Shown here piece after piece: positions 29,654-34,823 of a stretch of DNA of 34,823 bases. This DNA is from JBBECE01 sp040881985 (GTDB lineage: Bacteria; Pseudomonadota; Alphaproteobacteria; Rhizobiales; Devosiaceae), in NCBI GenBank assembly GCA_040881985.1, contig JBBECE010000012.1, positions 1-34,823 on the forward strand, in the 5' to 3' direction. The number at the start of each line of letters is the position of its first letter. Positions within the stretch are counted from its first letter, which is position 1. The notes beneath the pieces were generated by a model. The model did no database searches, was not told the DNA's origin, and saw only the letters and a program-made list of their open reading frames with translations. The translations under genes were made by a program, and so were the position numbers.

Positions 29654-32308
29654 CTAGATTGCTTCGAGCTCGCGGCGGATGGCTGCCAGCGCTGCTGAGG
29701 CGGCTTCGATATTCGGTCCGCCACCTTGCGCCAGGTCAGGCCGCCCGCCGCCCCCCTGCCCGCCGAGCGCCGCGACCCCGATCCTCACCAGATCGACGGC
29801 GTTGAATTTCGCCGTCAGATCGTCGGTCACCCCCACCGCGATCGTCGCCTTGCCGTCCGAGATCGCAACGTTGGCGACGACCCCCGAGCCGATCCGTTTT
29901 TTGCCCTCGTCGACGAGAGAGCGCAGTTCTTTCGCCGGCAGACCCTCGGCGACATAGGGGAGATATTTGACTCCACCGACTGCTTCGACCCCGGCGTCGC
30001 CGCCCCCCCCGCCCATCGCCGCCTGGCGCCGCGCCTCGGCGAGCTGGCGTTCGAGGCCCCTGCGCTCCTCGATCAGCGCCTCGATCCGCGCCACCGCGTC
30101 CTGCGGGGAGACCTTGAGGGCCGCCGCGATCCGCTTCAGCAGCAGCTCTCGCTCGGCGAAGTGGGCGCGCGCGCCCTCGGCGGTCAACGCCTCGATCCGC
30201 CGCACGCCGGCCGCGACCGAGGTTTCCCCGACTATGGTGACGAGCCCGATCTCCCCGGTCGCCCGCACATGCGTGCCCCCGCAGAGTTCCATCGAATAGG
30301 TCTTGCCGACTTTGTTGCCCGGCGTTCCGGCCCCCATCGTCACGACCCGGACCTCGTCGCCATATTTCTCCCCGAACAGCGCCATCGCGCCCGCCTTGAT
30401 TGCATCGTCGACCGCCATCAGCCGCGTCTCGACGGCCGAGTCTTGGGCGATGACCTGGTTGGCGATCCGCTCGACGGCGTCGAGCTCCTGCGCCGAGACT
30501 GGCTTGTTGTGGGAGAAATCGAAGCGCAGCCGGTCGGGCGCCACGAGCGAGCCCTTTTGCGCCACGTGCTCGCCGAGGACTTGCCTGAGCGCCTCATGGA
30601 GGAGATGCGTCGCCGAATGATTGGCGCGGATCGCCGCCCGGCGCTCGTGGTCGACCTCGAGGGCGACCGCGTCGCCGGAAGCGAGCGAACCCTTGGCGAG
30701 TTTGACCCGGTGGGCGAAGACCCCGCCCGCCTCTTTGCTGGTGTCGAGCACCGTCGCCTCGATGCCCTCGCCCGTCATCCTGCCGGTGTCGCCCACCTGC
30801 CCGCCGCTCTCGCCATAGAACGGCGTCTGATTGAGAACCACGAACCCTTCCTCGCCCTCGGCGAGCGCCTCAACCTGCCGCCCGTCCCTCACCAGCGCCC
30901 GGATCTCGCCCTCGGCGCGTTCGGTTTCGTAGCCGAGGAATTCGGTCGGACCCGTTCCCTCGGCAACCGCGAACCAGACAGCGTCGGCGGCCGTTTCGCC
31001 CGAGCCGGCCCAGTTCCTGCGCGCCTCGGCGCGCTGCGCCGCCATCGCCGCGTCGAACCCCCTTGTGTCGACGGAAATGCCGCGCAGCCGAAGTGCGTCT
31101 TCGGTCAGATCGAGCGGAAATCCGTAGGTGTCGTAAAGCTTGAAGGCGACGGCGCCGGCCAGCGTTGCGCCCTGCTTCAGTGACCGGGTCTCCTCCTCGA
31201 GGATCGAAAGCCCGCGGCTGAGCGTTTTCAGGAACCGCTCTTCCTCGATCCGGATCGTCTCGGCGATCATCGCTTCCCCGCGCACGAGCTCGGGATAGGT
31301 CTGGCCCATCTCGCGGACGAGCGCCGGCACGAGGCGGAACATCACCGGCTCGGCCGCCCCCAGAAGCGTCGCGTGCCGCATCGCCCGCCGCATGATCCGG
31401 CGCAGCACATAGCCGCGTCCTTCGTTCGAGGGCAACAGACCTTCGGCGATCAAAAAAGCCGTCGAGCGCAGATGGTCGGCGATGACGCGGCGGCTTGCCT
31501 CGGCGGCGCCGGTGTCCGGGATCAGCTGCCGCGTCTCCCCGATAATCGAGCGGAAGAGATCGGTCTCGAAAACGTCGGGAGTTCCCTGCAGCACCCCCGC
31601 CATCCGTTCGAGCCCCATGCCGGTGTCGACCGAGGGCTTCGGCAGGCGGGTGCGCTCGCCGCCAGGCAGCTGGTCGTATTGCATGAAGACGAGGTTCCAG
31701 ATTTCGACAAACCGGTCGCCGTCATCTTCCCCGGAGCCCGGCGGGCCGCCCGCGACCTGCTCGCCGTGGTCGAAGAAGATTTCCGAATTCGGCCCGCAGG
31801 GGCCGGTGTCGGCCATCTGCCAGAAATTCGATTTTGCCCCGAGCCGGACGATCCGGTCCTCGCCGAGACCGGCGATCTTTGCCCAGAGCCCCGCCGCCTC
31901 GTCGTCCTCCTCGAAGACCGACACCGTCAGCCGCCCTTTCGGCAGGCCGAACTCCCGCGTCATCAGCCGCCAGGCGAATTCGATCGCCTCGGCTTTGTAA
32001 TAGTCGCCGAACGAAAAGTTCCCGAGCATTTCGAAAAAGGTCAGATGCCGACCGGTGAACCCGACATTGTCGAGGTCGTTATGCTTTCCCCCGGCGCGCA
32101 CGCATTTTTGCGCGGTGACGGCGCGCTTGTAGGGCCGCGTCTCCAGGCCGGTGAAGACGTTCTTGAACTGCACCATGCCGGCATTGGTGAACATCAGCGT
32201 CGGATCGCTGCGCGGCACCAGCGGCCCCGAGGCGACGTGGGTGTGCCCCTCTCCTTCGAAGAAGGAGACGTATTTTTCCCTGATCTGGCTGACGCTGGTG
32301 ACCGCCAA
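29654..32308 (-). CDS. alaS: Alanyl-tRNA synthetase
   Basis: An 884-residue class II synthetase charging tRNA-Ala. The catalytic domain contains LMFTNAGMVQFKNVF near the N-terminus and HLTFFEMLGNFSFGD (motif 2 region). The editing domain has the zinc His pair in NHSATHLLH and the CGGTHV motif. A C-terminal DHHA1/C-Ala domain ends with GGGRPDLAQGGG. The start is TTG 32306-32308 (LAVTSVSQIREKY): GGAG lies 8 bases upstream and homologues begin there; the frame runs 38 codons further but that stretch is not family-like and includes the promoter region. It lies downstream of recA, separated by a terminator. Confidence 0.96.
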   Translation of the reverse strand: MAVTSVSQIREKYVSFFEGEGHTHVASGPLVPRSDPTLMFTNAGMVQFKNVFTGLETRPYKRAVTAQKCVRAGGKHNDLDNVGFTGRHLTFFEMLGNFSFGDYYKAEAIEFAWRLMTREFGLPKGRLTVSVFEEDDEAAGLWAKIAGLGEDRIVRLGAKSNFWQMADTGPCGPNSEIFFDHGEQVAGGPPGSGEDDGDRFVEIWNLVFMQYDQLPGGERTRLPKPSVDTGMGLERMAGVLQGTPDVFETDLFRSIIGETRQLIPDTGAAEASRRVIADHLRSTAFLIAEGLLPSNEGRGYVLRRIMRRAMRHATLLGAAEPVMFRLVPALVREMGQTYPELVRGEAMIAETIRIEEERFLKTLSRGLSILEEETRSLKQGATLAGAVAFKLYDTYGFPLDLTEDALRLRGISVDTRGFDAAMAAQRAEARRNWAGSGETAADAVWFAVAEGTGPTEFLGYETERAEGEIRALVRDGRQVEALAEGEEGFVVLNQTPFYGESGGQVGDTGRMTGEGIEATVLDTSKEAGGVFAHRVKLAKGSLASGDAVALEVDHERRAAIRANHSATHLLHEALRQVLGEHVAQKGSLVAPDRLRFDFSHNKPVSAQELDAVERIANQVIAQDSAVETRLMAVDDAIKAGAMALFGEKYGDEVRVVTMGAGTPGNKVGKTYSMELCGGTHVRATGEIGLVTIVGETSVAAGVRRIEALTAEGARAHFAERELLLKRIAAALKVSPQDAVARIEALIEERRGLERQLAEARRQAAMGGGGGDAGVEAVGGVKYLPYVAEGLPAKELRSLVDEGKKRIGSGVVANVAISDGKATIAVGVTDDLTAKFNAVDLVRIGVAALGGQGGGGRPDLAQGGGPNIEAASAALAAIRRELEAI

Positions 32309-32355
32309 CGACCTTACTCCCGCACCCGACGCCCTGGCCCGGCAAGGCCCGAGGC

Positions 32356-32385
32356 GTTGTACAGGTTTGCTCGCCGGACTGTCCA
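32356..32385 (-). promoter_or_regulatory. Candidate alaS promoter
   Basis: On the minus strand TGGACA (32380-32385) and TACAAC (32356-32361) are 18 bases apart, matching the -35 at five and the -10 at four of six positions. It lies 48 bases before the TTG start of alaS and downstream of the recA terminator, so alaS can be expressed independently of recA. Confidence 0.45.
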
Positions 32386-32425
32386 GCACGGCCGGGCCGT
32401 GGTGCCGCCGCGCCCCCCCCATAAC

Positions 32426-32453
32426 AAAAAGGGCACCGGGGAAACCGGTGCCC
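32426..32453 (-). terminator. Intrinsic terminator of recA
   Basis: On the minus strand GGGCACCGG (32445-32453) and CCGGTGCCC (32431-32439) form a perfect 9-bp stem with a TTTCC loop, followed by TTTTT (32426-32430). It is 65 bases downstream of the recA stop. Confidence 0.88.
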
Positions 32454-32517
32454 CAGGCTTCGGGGCCGACAAGGGAGCGTTGCGTTGTGGAGGGACAGCG
32501 GCGCCCGAATGAGAACT

Positions 32518-33615
32518 CTATTCGCCGGCGGCGGCCTCGGGATCGCTCTCTTCCGAGGCGTCGTTCCCCTCGGCAGGGGCGATCAGTTCGGCCGAGAGCA
32601 GCCCGGCGCTCTGCCGGATTCCGGCCTCGATCGCCGCGGCGATCGCCGGGTTGTCCTTGAGAAACTGCCTGGCGTTCTCGCGGCCCTGGCCGAGCCGCTG
32701 GCTGTCGTAGGAGAACCAGGCGCCGGACTTCTCGACGATCCCGGATTTGACCCCGAGATCGAGCAGTTCGCCCGACTTGGAGATGCCCTCGCCGTACATG
32801 ATGTCGAATTCGACCTGCCGGAACGGCGGCGCGAGCTTGTTCTTGACGACCTTGACGCGGGTCTGGTTGCCGACGACCTCCTCGCGGTCCTTGATCGCCC
32901 CGATGCGGCGGATGTCGAGCCGCACCGAAGCATAGAATTTGAGCGCATTGCCGCCCGACGTCGTCTCGGGGGAGCCGAACATCACCCCGATTTTCATCCG
33001 GATCTGGTTGATGAAGATGACCATGGTTTTCGACCGCGAGATCGAGGCGGTGAGTTTGCGCATCGCCTGGCTCATCAGCCGCGCCTGCGAGCCGGGCAGC
33101 TGGTCGCCCATCTCGCCCTCGAGCTCGGCGCGGGGCGTCAGCGCCGCGACCGAATCGACGACCAGCACGTCGATCGCCCCGGACCTCACCAGCGTGTCGG
33201 CGATTTCGAGCGCCTGCTCGCCGGTATCCGGCTGCGAGATCAGGAGGTCGTTGATATTGAGCCCGAGCTTTTTCGCATAGATCGGGTCGAGCGCGTGCTC
33301 GGCGTCGATGAAGGCGCAGATGCCGCCGGCCTTCTGGGCCTCGGCGATGACATGCAGGGCCAGCGTCGTCTTGCCCGAGCTTTCCGGCCCGAACACCTCG
33401 ACGACCCGGCCGCGCGGCAGCCCGCCGATGCCGAGCGCGATGTCGAGCCCGATCGAGCCGGTCGAGACCGTCTCGATTTCGACGAGCGCGTTGGCGCCGA
33501 GCCGCATGATCGCGCCCTTGCCGAAATTGCGCTCGATCTGGCTGAGGGCGGCGTCGAGCGCCTTGGTCTTGTCCATCGTTCCCCCGTCGATCACCCTGAG
33601 CGGCGTCGCAGACAT
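32518..33615 (-). CDS. recA: Recombinase A
   Basis: A 365-residue strand-exchange ATPase and SOS co-protease. Walker A GPESSGKT is at 76-83, and DVLVVDSVAALTPRAE holds Walker B. The DNA-binding L1/L2 regions are EGEMGDQLPGSQARLMSQ and GSPETTSGGNALKFYASVR. The acidic C-terminal tail (EGNDASEESDPEAAAGE) modulates filament assembly. ATG 33613-33615 is preceded by AAGGAGAG at ideal spacing. An SOS box and TTGACA lie upstream. Residues 1-13 before MDKTKAL form the alphaproteobacterial-style extension. Confidence 0.98.
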   Translation of the reverse strand: MSATPLRVIDGGTMDKTKALDAALSQIERNFGKGAIMRLGANALVEIETVSTGSIGLDIALGIGGLPRGRVVEVFGPESSGKTTLALHVIAEAQKAGGICAFIDAEHALDPIYAKKLGLNINDLLISQPDTGEQALEIADTLVRSGAIDVLVVDSVAALTPRAELEGEMGDQLPGSQARLMSQAMRKLTASISRSKTMVIFINQIRMKIGVMFGSPETTSGGNALKFYASVRLDIRRIGAIKDREEVVGNQTRVKVVKNKLAPPFRQVEFDIMYGEGISKSGELLDLGVKSGIVEKSGAWFSYDSQRLGQGRENARQFLKDNPAIAAAIEAGIRQSAGLLSAELIAPAEGNDASEESDPEAAAGE

Positions 33616-33697
33616 GATCTCTCTCCTTATTTCAGACCCGGCCGGAACTGGCAACGCGCCTCATCCTGCCGGCGAAGTCTTAAAATGTACCTAATTT

Positions 33698-33723
33698 GTT
33701 CTCTATTTGTACGCGCCTGTCAA
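33698..33723 (-). promoter_or_regulatory. recA promoter with LexA (SOS) box
   Basis: On the minus strand a perfect TTGACA (-35) is at 33718-33723. Just downstream is GTAC-N7-GAAC (33698-33712; read on plus, GTTC, seven bases, GTAC). The alphaproteobacterial LexA box is the direct repeat GTTC-N7-GTTC, so this matches seven of eight conserved bases and overlies the -10 region, the right place for repression. The -10 itself is only a generic AT-rich stretch. Confidence 0.7.
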
Positions 33724-33730
33724 GAGCGCT

Positions 33731-33790
33731 AACTCATTGAGTTGCCGGCTGTCCCCGATTTTCGTTCGCGGGATGTTCCGAGAATCGGGG
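33731..33790. repeat. Two inverted repeats between recA and the terminal small-gene cluster
   Basis: The first, AACTCA-T-TGAGTT (33731-33743), is a perfect 6-bp-arm dyad, a plausible operator. The second pairs CCCCGATT (33753-33760) with AATCGGGG (33783-33790), extended inward by one T/G wobble and TCG/CGA, around a 14-base loop. It lacks a T-run on either side. Both sit in the divergent intergenic region and could control recA, the downstream small genes, or both. Confidence 0.5.
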
Positions 33791-33860
33791 TCGGCGCATA
33801 TATCCCCTTCCGACATGTAACCGGGAATCGCCCCAAATGAGCGGTCGTGATAGACCCCTC

Positions 33861-33883
33861 TCCGAGGTCTTTTTTGCCTCGGA
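33861..33883 (+). promoter_or_regulatory. Leader hairpin abutting the Shine-Dalgarno of the terminal cluster
   Basis: TCCGAGG (33861-33867) and CCTCGGA (33877-33883) form a perfect 7-bp stem; the nine-base loop contains six consecutive T. The stem ends two bases before the GGAGG ribosome-binding site (33886-33890) of the 102-residue gene. The T-run is in the loop, so it is not a standard terminator; a role in translation or Hfq binding is possible. Confidence 0.4.
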
Positions 33884-33894
33884 TTGGAGGTCAA

Positions 33895-34203
33895 ATGACG
33901 GAAGAAAAACCGAAGGAGGGGGTTCGGACTATCGCTCCGGACGAGATGGTCGTGGCGTTTTCGGGGCCAGCCCTTCGCGCCAACCGCTTCTTCATCACAA
34001 TCAACGAGGGAGTTGCGCGCGTAGCTTTCGCCGAACAGGGACCAGGTGTTCCGCCGGCCTTTCGGAGTGCTGTTGCGTTGGATTTTACGACCGCCGAGTC
34101 TCTAGTGAACGTGCTGCGCACCTTGCTCGATCGCAACGTCATCAAAATCGAAGTTCCGTTAGCCACTCCCACCCCCACTCCCGATCAGCCGAAAGACTCC
34201 TGA
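33895..34203 (+). CDS. Hypothetical protein, 102 aa, first gene of the terminal trio
   Basis: A small soluble protein with no recognised family. Visible features are a charged N-terminus (MTEEKPKEGVRTI), alternating strand-like segments (MVVAFSGPALRANRFFITI, then ARVAFAEQGPG), one helix (TTAESLVNVLRTLLDRN, about 68-84) and a Pro/Thr-rich tail (ATPTPTPDQPKDS). ATG 33895 is chosen over an upstream ATG at 33847 because GGAGG lies four bases before it. GC content is visibly lower than in recA or alaS. The next gene begins one base after the stop. The strand-strand-helix layout suggests a compact regulatory or adaptor domain; no function is claimed. Confidence 0.7.
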   Translation: MTEEKPKEGVRTIAPDEMVVAFSGPALRANRFFITINEGVARVAFAEQGPGVPPAFRSAVALDFTTAESLVNVLRTLLDRNVIKIEVPLATPTPTPDQPKDS

Positions 34204-34204
34204 G

Positions 34205-34657
34205 ATGGTCGAGGGAGAACAGGGCGGCGGCCTCACTGTCGAAACTGACGACCCGGGTGTCGCATCCGCCACGGACCAAAAAGGCGACGAACCGAAACGG
34301 CGATATGTCCGCTCGGTCAAACCAAAGGGCGGCACCACGGAGCCCATCTATGGGCGTCGGCCTATGAAATACTACAATGTCAACGACAGCGATCTTGCCC
34401 AACTGTCAACGTTTGGAGGCCTTGCTTCTTGGTCCTTTGCATTGGGCGCGCTTCTAGTTGGAACGTCATTCGATCTCGTCAAAGACTTGGCTATGGGTGC
34501 TGCGCCGAGCGTGACAACGAAGGCGTTTTGGGAAGGTGTCCAGTGGCCGCTGGCGGCATTTGGCGGGATTTTTCTACTCATCGCCTTGCTCCTGACTTTG
34601 ATGAGATGGAGCAAGGCGAACGCAGTCAAGAAAGAGACGAAGTTTGATGAGCAGTGA
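34205..34657 (+). CDS. Hypothetical two-helix membrane protein, 150 aa, second gene of the trio
   Basis: Residues 1-68 are hydrophilic and partly basic (KRRYVRSVKPKGG, then PIYGRRPMKYYNVNDSDL). Two hydrophobic segments follow, about 70-95 (GGLASWSFALGALLVGTSF) and about 113-133 (PLAAFGGIFLLIALLLTLM), then a short charged tail. This topology puts both termini on the same side, presumably the cytoplasm. No family is recognised. It begins one base after the previous stop (TGAGATG) and the next ATG starts 11 bases before its own stop, so the three are probably translated together. Codon use is less GC-biased than in the housekeeping genes. Confidence 0.7.
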   Translation: MVEGEQGGGLTVETDDPGVASATDQKGDEPKRRYVRSVKPKGGTTEPIYGRRPMKYYNVNDSDLAQLSTFGGLASWSFALGALLVGTSFDLVKDLAMGAAPSVTTKAFWEGVQWPLAAFGGIFLLIALLLTLMRWSKANAVKKETKFDEQ

Positions 34658-34823
34658 CCCTACGCAACGTTTCGACCGGCTTTTGAAGGCGATGGTGACC
34701 GTCCCGCTCTCGGCATTGCCAAAAGCAAAACGTCGAACATCAAAGCGGGTTCGCGGCGGAGGCTATGGCGGAACTCGAACTCCCAAAGGTAAGTCTGGAG
34801 CCACTTCTTCGAAACGTGGACGT
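34647..34823 (+). CDS. Hypothetical basic protein, partial (runs off the window)
   Basis: An open frame from ATG 34647 to the last base, 59 codons without a stop. It starts MSSDPTQRFDRLLKAM (helical) and then becomes very basic and low-complexity: PKAKRRTSKRVRGGGYGG, then Lys/Arg/Gly/Ser/Thr to the edge. It overlaps the preceding gene by 11 bases. There is no strong Shine-Dalgarno sequence, in line with translation by coupling. The basic tail suggests nucleic-acid binding, but no family is recognised and the C-terminus is not in the window. Confidence 0.5.
   Translation, partial: MSSDPTQRFDRLLKAMVTVPLSALPKAKRRTSKRVRGGGYGGTRTPKGKSGATSSKRGR

Noticed and set aside
32413..32420. A run of eight C near the alaS promoter as a slippage or phase-variation tract
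   Set aside because: It is outside any gene and not positioned within a promoter spacer; short C runs are expected at this GC content.
32309..32422. A 38-residue N-terminal extension of AlaS
   Set aside because: It would start at an ATG upstream of a likely promoter, is not AlaS-like, and a TTG with GGAG at 8 bases gives the family N-terminus.
33861..33883. The T-rich hairpin upstream of the terminal cluster as an intrinsic terminator
   Set aside because: The six T lie in the loop, not after the stem, and the stem abuts a ribosome-binding site.
1..34823. CRISPR arrays, IS elements, rRNA, attachment sites and riboswitches
   Set aside because: No regularly spaced direct repeats, transposase frames, long terminal inverted repeats, rRNA or recognisable riboswitch cores were found on reading both strands.

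Overview
The window is high-GC chromosomal DNA from an alphaproteobacterium. The placement rests on protein families and gene order: an F1-ATPase zeta subunit (DUF1476) beside purC-purS-purQ-purL-bolA-grxD, a recA-alaS-icd neighbourhood, NADP-dependent isocitrate dehydrogenase of the type alphaproteobacteria share with eukaryotes, a BacA/SbmA transporter, and a GTTC-N7-GTAC SOS box in front of recA. Order-level placement (rhizobial versus sphingomonad-like) cannot be settled from what I see. Most of the window is dense housekeeping sequence with short gaps, GTG/TTG starts and many 1-4 base gene overlaps. No insertion sequence, CRISPR array, prophage or rRNA was seen, and no gene-free stretch exceeds 300 bases.

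Layout. 1-5.8 kb: tRNA-Leu(UAA); a minus-strand overlapping trio (MoCF/CinA-like protein, gpt, ASCH-domain protein); map and radC on the plus strand; a minus-strand BioF2-type acetyltransferase; and ccdA. 5.9-9.6 kb: rpe, purB and a GNAT gene on plus, then arsR-SRPBCC and the ATPase zeta subunit on minus. 9.7-17.9 kb: purine synthesis (purC, purS, purQ, purL) followed by bolA and grxD. This cluster is split by a possible 28-residue membrane peptide, a GT1 glycosyltransferase and an acyltransferase-3 membrane protein, and it carries a Pr6Pr-type membrane protein overlapping both purQ and purL. 18-23.7 kb: a Bcr/CflA exporter, ttcA, a lower-GC bacA, rpsD and a second MFS exporter. 23.8-29.6 kb: a YtrA-type regulator with its ABC transporter (two genes), trmJ, a GFA-fold protein, a TfoX N-domain protein, icd, and an exported DUF2807 protein with a strict 20-residue repeat. 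29.6-33.7 kb: alaS and recA on minus. 33.9 kb to the end: three tightly packed small genes of unknown function with visibly lower GC, transcribed divergently from recA and cut by the window edge.

How it fits together. PurC, PurS/PurQ/PurL and PurB cover several steps of de novo IMP/AMP synthesis; Gpt covers purine salvage. BolA and a CGFS monothiol glutaredoxin form the usual iron-sulfur/iron-sensing pair. Two regulator-plus-target operons (arsR-SRPBCC and ytrA-ABC) have inverted repeats lying on their apparent promoters, which fits autoregulation. The least explained parts are the terminal trio, the glycosyltransferase/acyltransferase cassette inside the pur cluster (whose acyltransferase has Tyr where its group has the conserved His), and the membrane protein translationally linked to PurQ and PurL.
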